From the NCBI GenBank assembly GCA_020052615.1, contig JAGVOT010000051.1, forward strand, positions 1 through 45,690: a DNA stretch of 45,690 nt, in the 5' to 3' direction. Made by a program: the position numbers and the translations under genes. Source of the DNA: Nitrospirota bacterium (lineage in GTDB: Bacteria > Nitrospirota > UBA9217). This document shows, piece by piece, positions 6,208 to 15,255 of the stretch. The notes beneath the pieces are model-generated. The model was not told where the DNA came from and ran no database searches. It saw nothing but the letters and a program-made list of their open reading frames with translations. The first letter of the stretch is position 1. The number at the start of each line of letters is the position of its first letter.

Positions 6208-7611
6208 CTACCGCGTCAGGCCGGTCTTCTTCGCTGCCTCGGAGACTGCCGCCGCGACATGGGCCGCCACCTTCCGGTCGAAGGGGCCCGGAATGATGTA
6301 GTCCTCGTGGAGCTCCTTCGTTTCGAGCGTGTGGGCGATGGCCTGGGCCGCGGCGAGCTTTACCGCCTCGTTCACGCCGTGCGCCCGTACGTCGAGGAGC
6401 CCCCGGAAGATGCCGGGGAAGCCGAGCATGTTGTTGATCTGGTTCGGATAGTCCGACCGGCCCGTTGCCATGACCCTCACGATATCGACGGCCTCCTCGG
6501 GCGCGATCTCCGGCTCGGGGTTCGCCAGGGCGAATACGATGGGGTCCCTGCCCATCTTCCTGATGTCCGCTGCGGTGATGACGTTCGGCGCGGACAGGCC
6601 GATGAACACGTCCGCGCCCTTCATGACGTCGCTGATGCTTCCTTTCATCTTCCTCGGATTGGTGATCTTCGCCAGTTCCCGTTTCCAGGGGTCCATGTCC
6701 TGCTTCCTGCCCGCGTACAAGGCGCCGGCCCGGTCGCAGACGATGATATCCTTCACCCCCGAGGAGAGGAGGATCCTGGTCGTGGCGGTTCCCGCCGCGC
6801 CTGCGCCGACCACCACGATCTTGAACTTCCTGAGGTCGCGCTTCAGGAGGCGCGAAACGTTGATAAGCGCGGCCAGGGCGACCACTGCGGTGCCGTGCTG
6901 GTCGTCATGGAACACCGGGATGTCGAGCAGCTTCCGGAGCCGGGCCTCCACCTCGAAGCACCGGGGACCCGAGATGTCCTCGAGATTGATGCCGCCGAAT
7001 GCCGGCGCGATGTTTTTGACCGTCGCCACGATCTCGTCGACGTTCTTGGTGTTCAGGACGATGGGAAAGGCGTCGATGTTCGCGAACTCCTTGAAGATCA
7101 TGGCCTTGCCTTCCATGACCGGCAGCGCCGCCTCGGGCCCGATGTCTCCCAGGCCCAGCACGGCGGTCCCGTCGGATACGACTGCCACGGAGTTCCCCTT
7201 GATCGTGTAGCGGTATGCATGCTCCTTGTTCTGATGGATGTCCATGCAGACCCGGGCCACGCCCGGCGTGTAGATCTTCGAGAGGTCGCTCCGGTCCCGT
7301 ATGGGCAGCTTGTTCCTGATCTCGATCTTGCCGCCCTCGTGGACCAGGAAGGTCCGGTCCATGGTGCGGAGGACCTTGACCCCCATCACGGTCTTGATGG
7401 CCTTCACGATGGTCTTCTCATGGTCCTCGTCGCGGGCGTTCACCGTGATGTCCCGGATGATCTTGCCCTGCTCGGTGCGAACGATGTCCACGGAGCCGAG
7501 GTCGCCGCCGGCGCTCGAAATGGCCGTGGCGATCCTGGCGAACATGCCGATCTTGTTGTCGATCTCCACCCGGATGGTGATGCTGTAGCTGGGACTGCAG
7601 AGGTAGTTCAT
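6208..7611 (-). CDS. NAD(P)-dependent malic enzyme with N-terminal ACT domain
   Basis: A 467-residue protein. Residues about 11-85 form an ACT domain (SITIRVEIDNKIGMFARI), a likely amino-acid-sensing regulatory module. The malic enzyme core follows: SKIYTPGVARVC (catalytic Tyr region), VVSDGTAVLGLGDIGPEAALP, FHDDQHGTAVV (metal-binding acidic residues) and a Rossmann motif VVVGAGAAGTATTRI. It oxidatively decarboxylates malate to pyruvate in the cytoplasm. The neighbouring fumC and sdh genes, divergent from it, supply malate. NAD versus NADP preference cannot be read with confidence. The ACT-fused form is a recognised bacterial and archaeal variant; the short (about 400-residue) type lacks the ACT domain. 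Confidence 0.92.
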   Translation of the reverse strand: MNYLCSPSYSITIRVEIDNKIGMFARIATAISSAGGDLGSVDIVRTEQGKIIRDITVNARDEDHEKTIVKAIKTVMGVKVLRTMDRTFLVHEGGKIEIRNKLPIRDRSDLSKIYTPGVARVCMDIHQNKEHAYRYTIKGNSVAVVSDGTAVLGLGDIGPEAALPVMEGKAMIFKEFANIDAFPIVLNTKNVDEIVATVKNIAPAFGGINLEDISGPRCFEVEARLRKLLDIPVFHDDQHGTAVVALAALINVSRLLKRDLRKFKIVVVGAGAAGTATTRILLSSGVKDIIVCDRAGALYAGRKQDMDPWKRELAKITNPRKMKGSISDVMKGADVFIGLSAPNVITAADIRKMGRDPIVFALANPEPEIAPEEAVDIVRVMATGRSDYPNQINNMLGFPGIFRGLLDVRAHGVNEAVKLAAAQAIAHTLETKELHEDYIIPGPFDRKVAAHVAAAVSEAAKKTGLTR

Positions 7612-7796
7612 TGCCGGTCTCCTTGTATTTCTCAGGTCGGCTGTCAGTATGCTGTGATGCTGCGTACTCTGATTATAGATTCAATTCGCCTGTCGGTCAA
7701 CCAGAAGAGGGGTGCCGATGCAGCCATCGGTTTATAACCCTAATTTGAGCTTATATCATTTTTGAAAATCTGAATGCAAAATCTGGACAGAATAGG

Positions 7797-7802
7797 TATA
7801 AT
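7797..7802 (+). promoter_or_regulatory. Candidate -10 element upstream of fumC
   Basis: A perfect TATAAT lies at 7797-7802, about 64 bases before the fumC ATG, in an AT-rich stretch. The -35 region 17 bases upstream (ATGCAA) is poor, so the promoter may be activator-dependent. Confidence 0.4.
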
Positions 7803-7865
7803 TAGCTTTGTCAGACGGCTGCCTCACGACTATCGACTGCAGTTCGACTGACTTACGACCGCCCC

Positions 7866-9254
7866 ATGACTGATTTTCGTGTTGAAAAAGATTCCCTCGG
7901 CGACGTGAAGGTCCCGAAGGACGCGCTCTACGGGGCGCAGACCCAGCGGGCCGTCGAGAACTTCCCGGTGAGCGGCATCCGCTTCCCCCGCGTATTCATC
8001 CGCGCCCTGGGCCTGATCAAGGCGGTCTCCGCAGAAGTGAACGCCGGCCTGGGGCTGCTCGACGTGAACATCGCCAATGCGGTCCACCTGGCGTCCCTGG
8101 AGGTTGCCGAGGGCAAGTGGGACGACCACTTCCCGCTGGACATCTTCCAGACCGGTTCCGGAACCTCGACGAACATGAATGCCAACGAGGTCATCGCTGC
8201 CAGGGCGAACCAGATGCTTTCCGGCGGCTCCGTCCATCCCAACAATCACGTGAACATGGGCCAGTCGTCCAATGACGTGATCCCTACTGCCATTCACGTG
8301 AGCGCCTATCTGCAGCTCCAGGAGGTCTTTCTCCCTGCGTTCACCCACCTTCATGCCGCGCTCAGGAAACGGGAAGCGGAACTGGACGATATCGTCAAGA
8401 CCGGCCGAACGCACCTCATGGACGCCATGCCGGTCCGGATGGGCCAGGAGATCGGCGGCTGGGCATTCCAGGTCCAGCAGGGCATCGAACGCATCGAGTC
8501 CTGCCTGCCGAGGCTGGCCCGGCTCGCCATCGGCGGCACGGCAGTGGGCACGGGCATCAACGCGCCGAAGGAGTTCGGCTCGATCGTTGCCGCAAGGCTT
8601 GCCGGCCGCACGGGCATTCCCTTCCAGGAGGCCAGGAACCACTTCGCCGCACAAGCCGTGATGGACAGCGTAGTCGAGCTGTCAGGCCACCTCAAGACCT
8701 CGGCCTCGTCGCTCATGAAGGTCGCCAACGACCTCAGGTGGATGAACAGCGGCCCCATCGCCGGCCTCGGCGAGATCGCGCTCCCCTCGCTGCAGCCGGG
8801 ATCGAGCATCATGCCGGGCAAGGTGAATCCCGTCATCTGCGAGGCCGTCATGATGGTCTGCGCCCAGGTGACGGGTAACGACGCCGTCATAACGATCAGC
8901 AACCAGCACGGCAACTTCCAGCTGAACGTCATGCTGCCCGTGATCGCCCATAATCTGCTCCAGTCCGTAACGCTCCTGGGGAACGCGTCGCGGCTGCTCG
9001 CCGACAAGGCCGTAGCAGGCTTCACGGTGAATACGGCGCGGATCGCGGGACTGGTGGGACAGAACCCCATACTGGTGACGGCGCTCAATCCCGTCATCGG
9101 GTACGACAGGGCCGCCCAGATCGCGAAGAAGGCATACGCCGGAGGAAGGTCCGTCAAGGAGATCGCGGCGGAGATGACGGACCTGTCGAAGAAGGACCTG
9201 GACAAGCTCCTCGACCCGAGACCGATGACGGAAGGCGGGATCGGGGAAAAATAA
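7866..9254 (+). CDS. fumC: Fumarate hydratase, class II
   Basis: A 462-residue member of the aspartase/fumarase superfamily. The superfamily signature GSSIMPGKVNP is at about residues 310-320, and the active-site segments QTGSGTSTNMNANEV (about 97-111), HVNMGQSSNDV and TGRTHLMDAMP are intact. It is the iron-free homotetrameric fumarase, reversibly hydrating fumarate to malate. Argininosuccinate lyase and aspartase are less likely: the substrate segments read as fumarase and the downstream neighbours are succinate dehydrogenase genes. It leads the cluster fumC-sdhCAB, with 67 bases to sdhC. Length is normal. Confidence 0.95.
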   Translation: MTDFRVEKDSLGDVKVPKDALYGAQTQRAVENFPVSGIRFPRVFIRALGLIKAVSAEVNAGLGLLDVNIANAVHLASLEVAEGKWDDHFPLDIFQTGSGTSTNMNANEVIAARANQMLSGGSVHPNNHVNMGQSSNDVIPTAIHVSAYLQLQEVFLPAFTHLHAALRKREAELDDIVKTGRTHLMDAMPVRMGQEIGGWAFQVQQGIERIESCLPRLARLAIGGTAVGTGINAPKEFGSIVAARLAGRTGIPFQEARNHFAAQAVMDSVVELSGHLKTSASSLMKVANDLRWMNSGPIAGLGEIALPSLQPGSSIMPGKVNPVICEAVMMVCAQVTGNDAVITISNQHGNFQLNVMLPVIAHNLLQSVTLLGNASRLLADKAVAGFTVNTARIAGLVGQNPILVTALNPVIGYDRAAQIAKKAYAGGRSVKEIAAEMTDLSKKDLDKLLDPRPMTEGGIGEK

Positions 9255-9321
9255 TCGCAGGGGCGGCCCTATGTGGCCGCCCGTCGAAAGGCAACCACGC
9301 AGGGTTTCCCCTACAGGTAGA

Positions 9322-9993
9322 ATGAATATGCTCCTCCCCACATCATCGGTCGGCAGAAAACTGGTCATGGCCGCGACAGGCCAGTTGATCATTTTGTTCG
9401 TCATCCTCCATGTCCTCGGGAATGCGACCATCTATTTCGGCCTGCTCAACGCCTATGCCGCGCACCTTCACGCCCTGCCGCCCCTGATCTGGTCCTTCCG
9501 GATCGGCCTCATCATTCTCTTCTCCTTCCATATATACTATGGCATTGTATTGACCCTGGAGAACAACAGGGCAAAGCCTCAGTCCTACGTAATGCGAAAC
9601 GACCTGAGCGCGACCGTTGCCGGAAGGAACATGGTATGGACGGGTGCCGTCATCGGCTCCTTCATTATCTATCATCTTCTTCATTTTACCGTGCAGATAA
9701 CGAACCCCGGCCTGGCCGCTGCGCGGCACCTTGATTCCCTGGGCAGGCCCGATGTCTTCACGATGGTCGTAAAGAGCTTTCAGAACTTCGGCATTGCTTC
9801 CGTCTATCTCCTGTCCATGATCGCGCTGTGGCTTCACCTCTCCCACGGCATCCAGAGCTCCTTCCAGACCTGGGGGCTGAACAGCGAACAGAGCTTTCCG
9901 ATCGTCAAACGGCTGAGCGCGTTGGCGGCGATCGTCTTGTTCGTTGCTTATGTCGCCGTGCCTGTTGTGATCGCGACGGGGATATTGAAATAA
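9322..9993 (+). CDS. sdhC: Succinate dehydrogenase/fumarate reductase cytochrome b558 subunit
   Basis: A 223-residue membrane protein with five hydrophobic helices (about 15-35, 55-78, 105-125, 155-175 and 195-220). Histidines at positions 30, 70, 118/121 and 172/175 are spaced as expected for the two b hemes of the single-subunit b558 anchor found in Bacillus Sdh and Geobacter or Wolinella Frd. It anchors SdhAB to the cytoplasmic membrane and passes electrons to or from (mena)quinone. The start is ATG 9322 (MNMLLPTSSVGRK) with AGGTAG just upstream; the in-frame ATG at 9271 would add an unlikely Pro/Arg-rich lead. Confidence 0.9.
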   Translation: MNMLLPTSSVGRKLVMAATGQLIILFVILHVLGNATIYFGLLNAYAAHLHALPPLIWSFRIGLIILFSFHIYYGIVLTLENNRAKPQSYVMRNDLSATVAGRNMVWTGAVIGSFIIYHLLHFTVQITNPGLAAARHLDSLGRPDVFTMVVKSFQNFGIASVYLLSMIALWLHLSHGIQSSFQTWGLNSEQSFPIVKRLSALAAIVLFVAYVAVPVVIATGILK

Positions 9994-10003
9994 AGCAACA
10001 GCC

Positions 10004-10086
10004 ACCACAGAGACACAGAGGCACAGAGAGAATCCGGGAAGCATGCGGCCCTTTTGTTGTTCTCTGTGTTCTCTGTGCCTCTGTGG
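10004..10086. repeat. Intergenic palindrome (ACCACAGAG...CTCTGTGGT)
   Basis: The left arm of iterated ACACAGAG/GCACAGAG units starts at 10004. The right arm, ending CTCTGTGCCTCTGTGGT at 10086, is nearly its full reverse complement. It fills most of the 120-base gap between sdhC and sdhA and would form a long hairpin in the sdh mRNA. Similar ends occur in the element at 920-1036. Confidence 0.8.
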
Positions 10087-10113
10087 TAACGACTTTTTGA
10101 GGTAATCTTAACT

Positions 10114-12027
10114 ATGATCCTTGACGGCAAAACACCCTCCGGCCCCCTCCCTGAAAAATGGGACAAGCGCAAGCAGGAGATGAAGCTCGTCTCGCCGGCC
10201 AACAAGCGCAAATACCGGATCATCGTTGTCGGCACCGGCCTGGCCGGCGCGTCGGCTGCCGCTACCCTCGGCGAGCTGGGCTACAACGTCGAGTCCTTCT
10301 GCTTCCAGGACACGCCACGCCGCGGCCACAGCATCGCGGCCCAGGGCGGCGTCAACGCGGCCAAGAACTACCCGAACGACGGCGACAGCATCTACCGCCT
10401 CTTCCTGGACACGGTGAAAGGCGGCGACTTCCGCGCTCGGGAATCGAACGTCTATCGCCTGGCGCAGGTGAGCGGCAGCGTCATCGACCAGGCCGTCGCC
10501 CAGGGCGTTCCCTTTGCCCGGGACTACGCAGGGTATCTCGACAACCGCTCCTTCGGCGGCGCCCAGGTATCGCGGACCTTCTACGCCCGCGGCCAGACGG
10601 GCCAGCAGCTCCTGCTCGGCGCTTTCGGCAGCCTTATGCGCCAGATCAGGGTGGGAAGTGTAAAGCTCCATCCGAGGACGGAGATGCTGGACCTGGTTGT
10701 CGTGAACGGCGAGGCGAAGGGCATCACCGTCCGGGACCTGGTCACCGGCGAGGTCTCGTCCCATGCCGCCGACGCGGTCTGTCTCTGCACGGGCGGGTAT
10801 ACGAACGTCTTCTATCTGTCCACGAACGCCGCGGGGTCGAACGTGACCGCCACCTACCGCGCGTTCAAGAAGGGCGCACTGTTCGCCAATCCCTGCTTCA
10901 CCCAGATCCACCCGACCTGCATCCCCGTCACGGGGGACCACCAGTCCAAGCTCACCCTGATGTCCGAGTCGCTCCGGAACGACGGCAGGGTCTGGGTGCC
11001 GAAGACCAAGGGCGACAGCCGGGCGCCCGGCGATATCCCTGAGACGGACCGGGACTATTTCCTCGAGCGCAAGTACCCCGCCTTCGGGAACCTCGCGCCG
11101 CGCGACATCTCGTCGCGCGCGGCAAAGGAAGTATGCGACGAAGGACGCGGCGTCGGACCGGGCGGACGGGGCGTGTATCTCGATTTCGCCAATGCTATCG
11201 GCCGCCTCGGCGAAGGCACGATCCGCGAGCGGTACGGGAACCTCTTCGAGATGTACGGGCAGATCACCGCGGAGAACGCCTACCAACAGCCCATGCGCAT
11301 CTACCCCGCGCCCCACTACGCCATGGGCGGACTGTGGGTGGATTACAATCTGGAAAGCACCATTCCGGGGCTTTTCGTCCTGGGCGAGGCGAACTTTTCC
11401 GACCACGGCGCGAACCGCCTCGGCGCAAGCGCCCTGATGCAGGGGCTCGCCGACGGCTACTTCATCATCTCCTACACCATCGCCAATTATCTTGCACGGG
11501 CAACGCCGGGCGCCGTGACTACGAACCATGCCGAGTTCCTGAAGTCGCGGGAGGACGTCGCCTGCTTCACGAGCAAACTGCTCGCCATCAACGGGAAGAG
11601 GACGGTGAACGAGTTCCACCGTGAGCTGGGCAGGCTCATGTGGGAGAACGTGGGCATGGCCCGCAGCGAGGCATCTTTGAAAAGCGCGCTTTCGCTGATC
11701 CCGCGGCTCCGCGCCGAGTTCTGGGAGAACGTGAAGGTCACCGGGACCGGGACGGAGCTGAACCAGGAGCTCGAGAAGGCCGGCCGTGTCGCCGACTTCC
11801 TCGAGTTCGGCGAGCTCATGGCGCTCGATGCCCTGCACCGGAACGAATCCTGCGGCGGTCATTTCCGCGTGGAATATGAGATGCCCGACGGGGAAGCGAA
11901 GCGCGACGACGAAAACTATTGCTATGTTGCCGCCTGGGAGTTCAAGGGCGTCGATAAAGCTCCGGAGCTGCACAAGGAACCGCTCACGTTCGAGAATGTG
12001 AAGCTGGCGGTACGCAGTTACAAGTAA
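10114..12027 (+). CDS. sdhA: Succinate dehydrogenase/fumarate reductase flavoprotein subunit
   Basis: A 637-residue flavoprotein. The FAD-binding Rossmann motif [19 protein letters not shown] starts at about residue 38. His72 in [14 protein letters not shown] matches the histidine that binds FAD covalently. Substrate and catalytic regions [25 protein letters not shown] and the C-terminal [19 protein letters not shown] are all present. It interconverts succinate and fumarate at the cytoplasmic face. The form without a short lead and with the b558 anchor is typical of epsilon/delta-type enzymes that can also work as fumarate reductase. Direction of catalysis cannot be deduced from sequence. It lies between sdhC and sdhB. 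Confidence 0.96.
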   Translation: MILDGKTPSGPLPEKWDKRKQEMKLVSPANKRKYRIIVVGTGLAGASAAATLGELGYNVESFCFQDTPRRGHSIAAQGGVNAAKNYPNDGDSIYRLFLDTVKGGDFRARESNVYRLAQVSGSVIDQAVAQGVPFARDYAGYLDNRSFGGAQVSRTFYARGQTGQQLLLGAFGSLMRQIRVGSVKLHPRTEMLDLVVVNGEAKGITVRDLVTGEVSSHAADAVCLCTGGYTNVFYLSTNAAGSNVTATYRAFKKGALFANPCFTQIHPTCIPVTGDHQSKLTLMSESLRNDGRVWVPKTKGDSRAPGDIPETDRDYFLERKYPAFGNLAPRDISSRAAKEVCDEGRGVGPGGRGVYLDFANAIGRLGEGTIRERYGNLFEMYGQITAENAYQQPMRIYPAPHYAMGGLWVDYNLESTIPGLFVLGEANFSDHGANRLGASALMQGLADGYFIISYTIANYLARATPGAVTTNHAEFLKSREDVACFTSKLLAINGKRTVNEFHRELGRLMWENVGMARSEASLKSALSLIPRLRAEFWENVKVTGTGTELNQELEKAGRVADFLEFGELMALDALHRNESCGGHFRVEYEMPDGEAKRDDENYCYVAAWEFKGVDKAPELHKEPLTFENVKLAVRSYK

Positions 12028-12131
12028 ACCACGAAGGCAAGAGGACAGGAGCGTAAGAAGGTAAATCGTAAGTCATCGTTACTTCCCTCCTTCCTTCATT
12101 CCTTCTTACCTTCAGGTTAATCGAGGCCTAT
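12028..12131. repeat. Intergenic inverted repeat between sdhA and sdhB
   Basis: GTAAGAAGG at about 12053-12061 is repeated in inverse as CCTTCTTAC at about 12103-12111, enclosing a C/T-rich loop. It is a long-looped hairpin without a T-run, so more likely an mRNA element or repeat than a terminator. Confidence 0.45.
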
Positions 12132-12872
12132 ATGAATTTAACTCTTTACGTCTGGCGCCAGAAGGGGCCGAAGGATGCGGGCCGCCTTGTCCGGTATGAG
12201 GCGAAGGACGTCTCGCCGGACATGTCGTTCCTCGAAATGCTCGACCTGGTGAATGAAGGCCTGGTCAGGAAAGGCGACGATCCCATCGCCTTCGACCATG
12301 ACTGCCGCGAGGGCATCTGCGGCATGTGCGCGCAGGTCATCAACGGCATCCCCCAGGGGCCGCAGAAAAAGACCACGGTCTGCCAGCTTCACATGCGCCA
12401 CTTCAAGAACGGCGACACCATCTACATTGAGCCGCTGCGCGCCCGCGCCTTCCCCGTGATCAGGGACCTGGTCGTGGACCGGGGATCCCTGGACAAGATC
12501 ATCCAGTCCGGGGGCTACATCTCGGCCCACACCGGCGGCGTACCCGACGGCAACGCCATCCTCATTCCCAAGGACGACGCCGACCGGGCGATGGACGCCG
12601 CCGAATGCATCGGCTGCGGCGCCTGTGTGGCTGCCTGCCCCAACGGCTCGGCCATGCTCTTCACCGCCGCCAAGGTCACCCAGCTCGCCACGCTCCCCCA
12701 GGGAAGGACCGAGGCGGCCCGCCGCGTCTGCGTCATGACCGAGGAAATGCTGGGCCAGGGCTTCGGCAACTGCGGCAACCACTATGAGTGCCAGGCTGTC
12801 TGCCCCAAGGACATCAAGGTCCAGTTCATCGCAAAGCTGAACCGCGAGTTCATCAAGGCACGGCTTAAATAA
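12132..12872 (+). CDS. sdhB: Succinate dehydrogenase/fumarate reductase iron-sulfur subunit
   Basis: A 246-residue protein with the three clusters of the family. Cys58, 63, 66 and 84 (CREGICGMC...C) hold the [2Fe-2S] cluster. Cys159, 162, 165 and 169 ([12 protein letters not shown]) hold the [4Fe-4S]. Cys214, 220 and 224 ([12 protein letters not shown]) hold the third, [3Fe-4S]-type cluster. It relays electrons between SdhA flavin and the hemes of SdhC. Length and order (C-A-B) match the b558-type enzymes. It closes the fumC-sdhCAB cluster; a GC-rich CCTGCC/GGCAGG hairpin without a strong T-run lies just downstream (about 12886-12902). Confidence 0.95.
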   Translation: MNLTLYVWRQKGPKDAGRLVRYEAKDVSPDMSFLEMLDLVNEGLVRKGDDPIAFDHDCREGICGMCAQVINGIPQGPQKKTTVCQLHMRHFKNGDTIYIEPLRARAFPVIRDLVVDRGSLDKIIQSGGYISAHTGGVPDGNAILIPKDDADRAMDAAECIGCGACVAACPNGSAMLFTAAKVTQLATLPQGRTEAARRVCVMTEEMLGQGFGNCGNHYECQAVCPKDIKVQFIAKLNREFIKARLK

Positions 12873-12914
12873 GGCACCCTGCCTCCTGGTTCCCCGGCAG
12901 GCTTAATCTATAGT

Positions 12915-12944
12915 TTGACGTTGCAAATTCCCCTGTCCTATGCT
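12915..12944 (+). promoter_or_regulatory. Candidate sigma70 promoter for the liv operon
   Basis: TTGACG (12915-12920) is separated by 18 bases from TATGCT (12939-12944). An overlapping TTGCAA with 17-base spacing to TATTTA is also possible. It would give a leader of about 65 nt ending in AAGGAGG (13002-13008). Confidence 0.45.
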
Positions 12945-13013
12945 ATTTATGTAGTTAATTGCTCCATTAGCAATTCCTATACTCCGTATATCCCCATCTA
13001 CAAGGAGGCCAAC

Positions 13014-14204
13014 ATGAAACATCTGTCCTGGGTAGTCGCTGTAATCTTCGCGTTCACGTTGTTCGCCGTCCCGGTGTTTGCCGCGGACACTTTTGACCTG
13101 GTCATTCCCCTGCCGCTCACGGGCAAACCGGCCAAGTTCGGCGAGATCATGAAGCGGTCCTACGAGCTGGCCGCCGAGGAGATCAACGCCAAGGGCGGCG
13201 TGAAAGGCAAGAAGATCGCCCTCTCCTTCGAAGACTCCAACGGCAAGCCGGAGACGGCGCGGGCCATCGTCGAGAAGCTGATCGACTCGAAGAAGCAGCC
13301 CGTCATCGTGGGTGAGTACACCTCATCCTGCGCGAAGGCCGTGGCCGCCGTTGCCGAGGAGCGCAAGACGCCCTACCTCGTCGTGGCAAGCGCCGACGAC
13401 GACATCACCCAGAAGAACTACAAGTATGTGTTCCGCCAGAACCAGGTGAACGCCCACTACGGCGACGCCGTCGTCTCTTTCCTGAAAGAGGTCGTGAAGC
13501 CCAAGACCATCGCTATTCTCCATGAAAGCACAGCCTTCGGAACGTCGGGGGCGGATGCCATGGCAAAGGACGCCGCCTCTTTCGGCGCGAAGGTCGTTCT
13601 GAGGGAAAAGTTCGAAAACGGCGCCATCGACTTCAAACCGCTGCTATCGAAAGTCAAGGCCGCCCAGCCTGACGTGATCTACACCGTTGCTTATGCCAAC
13701 GAGGCCCAGCTCATCATGAAGCAGGCCAAGGAGCTTCGCATCGATGCCAAACTGTATGGGGGCGGAGCAGCCGGTTTCGCCATCCCCGAGTTCATCAAGG
13801 GCGCGCAGGATGCCGCGGAATATGTGGTCAGTGCGACCCTCTGGACCCCCCAGCTCAATTATCCCGGCGCGAAGGCCTTTGCCGACAAGTACAAGACCAA
13901 GTATGGCGATTATCCCTCGTACCACGGGGCTTCGGCCTATGCCGCGCTCTTTGTGACCGCCGACGCCCTCAACCGGGCAAAGAACTGGACGCAGGACGGC
14001 ATTCGCGACGCCCTCAAGGCCACAAACCTGAAAACGGCCTACGGTCCGGTGAAATTCGAGGACAAGGAAGGATACCAGAACCAGAACTTCCATGAGACCC
14101 TGGCGATCCAGGTTCAGAAGGGCGAGTTCGAGACCGTCTGGCCAAAGTCCCATGCCAGCAAACCCTACATATATCCGGTCCCGTCGTGGAGAGACCGGAA
14201 ATAA
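13014..14204 (+). CDS. livJ: Branched-chain amino acid-type ABC transporter, periplasmic binding protein
   Basis: The start is ATG 13014 (MKHLSWVV), six bases after a full AAGGAGG. Residues 1-22 form a signal peptide, with likely cleavage after VFA before ADTF. The 396-residue product has the type I periplasmic binding protein fold of the LivJ/AmiC group: an IPLPLTGKPAKFGEIMKRSYELA opening, SSCAKAVAAVAEERKTPY for ligand binding and the second lobe around AAQPDVIYTVAYANEAQ. It would capture the ligand outside the membrane and deliver it to LivHM. Ligands of this family include branched-chain amino acids, amides, urea and aromatic compounds, so the substrate is open. It is first gene of livJHMGF. 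Confidence 0.9.
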   Translation: MKHLSWVVAVIFAFTLFAVPVFAADTFDLVIPLPLTGKPAKFGEIMKRSYELAAEEINAKGGVKGKKIALSFEDSNGKPETARAIVEKLIDSKKQPVIVGEYTSSCAKAVAAVAEERKTPYLVVASADDDITQKNYKYVFRQNQVNAHYGDAVVSFLKEVVKPKTIAILHESTAFGTSGADAMAKDAASFGAKVVLREKFENGAIDFKPLLSKVKAAQPDVIYTVAYANEAQLIMKQAKELRIDAKLYGGGAAGFAIPEFIKGAQDAAEYVVSATLWTPQLNYPGAKAFADKYKTKYGDYPSYHGASAYAALFVTADALNRAKNWTQDGIRDALKATNLKTAYGPVKFEDKEGYQNQNFHETLAIQVQKGEFETVWPKSHASKPYIYPVPSWRDRK

Positions 14205-14245
14205 TTCCCCAGGCAGGCAAACCATCGATAGCAGGGTGCTTTACC

Positions 14246-14274
14246 CCTGTCCCCCTCCGACCGAGGGGGACAGG
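14246..14274 (+). promoter_or_regulatory. Strong hairpin between livJ and livH (probable mRNA stabiliser/attenuator)
   Basis: A perfect 12-bp stem, CCTGTCCCCCTC (14246-14257) and GAGGGGGACAGG (14263-14274), with a 5-base loop, lies 42 bases after the livJ stop. No T-run follows, so it is not a standard terminator. Such hairpins after binding-protein genes typically raise their expression over the membrane subunits by protecting the upstream mRNA. Confidence 0.6.
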
Positions 14275-14325
14275 ACGAAGAGCATCACAGCAACTGATCC
14301 GTCATCCCGTCCATAAAGGTGATCT

Positions 14326-15255
14326 GTGACCGCAATCCAGACCGAAGTCCTTCTCCAGACGCTCATCTCAGGGGTGCTGCTCGGCGGGCTCTATGCACTG
14401 ATCGCCCTCGGCATGACCATCATCATGGGCGTCATGAAGATCATCAACCTTGCTCACGGCGAGCTTATGATGGTGGGCATGTATATCGCCTTCGTCCTCT
14501 TTTCCTGGCTCCATATCGATCCTTATCTGTCCGTCTTCATTGCTGCGCCGTTCCTCTTCCTGCTCGGGATCGGGCTTCAGAAGTATCTCATCAACCCGGT
14601 CATGAAGGTGGATTCCATCCTGCCGGAGAACCAGGTGATCCTCACTGTCGGGATCGGCATGGTGCTGGCGAACCTCGCCACGATCATCTTCCAGTCCGAC
14701 TACCGCCAGACGCCGGTCTCCTACGGCACCAAGGCCTGGTACCTTCGCGATTACTGGAAGGACTCGCCGGTGGACATTTCGCTGTCCATGCCCTGGACCG
14801 TCTCGTTCACCATGGCACTCCTGATCACCGCGGGCCTCTGGTTCTTCCTTACCAAGACGGACATGGGAAAGTCCATCCGCGCCACAGCCCAGGACCTTGA
14901 CGCGGCCCTGCTGATGGGCGTCAACGTGGAACGCATGCGGGTCGTCACCTTCGGCCTCGGTTCGGCCCTGGTCGGCGCGGCCGGCTGCCTCTTTATCCCG
15001 ATCTACTACATTTATCCCGATATCGGCGGACAGTTCACGCTCATCTCATTCGTCATCACGATCCTGGGCGGGCTCGGGTCCACGGTGGGGGCCATCATCG
15101 GCGGCCTTATCCTCGGGCTTTTTGAATCGCTTACGGCAACCTATGTCGGCATGGGCTGGGCGCCGGTCGGCCGGTTCGTCATCTTCGTCGCCGCGCTCAT
15201 TTTCATCCCGGGGGGCGTAGCGTCGCTGCTCCGAAGCAGGAAGTTCGGAAAATGA
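14326..15255 (+). CDS. livH: Branched-chain amino acid-type ABC transporter permease LivH
   Basis: A 309-residue inner-membrane permease with about eight hydrophobic helices. The opening LLQTLISGVLLGGLYALIALG and MKIINLAHGELMMVGMY are family hallmarks. It begins with GTG at 14326 behind AAAGGTGA, and its stop overlaps the livM start (ATGA at 15252-15255), indicating translational coupling. With LivM it forms the translocation channel, energised by LivG and LivF. Confidence 0.93.
   Translation: MTAIQTEVLLQTLISGVLLGGLYALIALGMTIIMGVMKIINLAHGELMMVGMYIAFVLFSWLHIDPYLSVFIAAPFLFLLGIGLQKYLINPVMKVDSILPENQVILTVGIGMVLANLATIIFQSDYRQTPVSYGTKAWYLRDYWKDSPVDISLSMPWTVSFTMALLITAGLWFFLTKTDMGKSIRATAQDLDAALLMGVNVERMRVVTFGLGSALVGAAGCLFIPIYYIYPDIGGQFTLISFVITILGGLGSTVGAIIGGLILGLFESLTATYVGMGWAPVGRFVIFVAALIFIPGGVASLLRSRKFGK

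Noticed and set aside
6259-7737. 492-codon plus-strand frame opposite malic enzyme
   Set aside because: Shadow of a highly GC-biased gene; the minus strand encodes a complete malic enzyme.
10108-11973. 621-codon minus-strand frame opposite sdhA
   Set aside because: Shadow frame caused by GC-rich codon use; sdhA is complete on plus.
12886-12902. Terminator after sdhB
   Set aside because: CCTGCC/GGCAGG hairpin has a large loop and no proper T-run, so I did not list it as a terminator.
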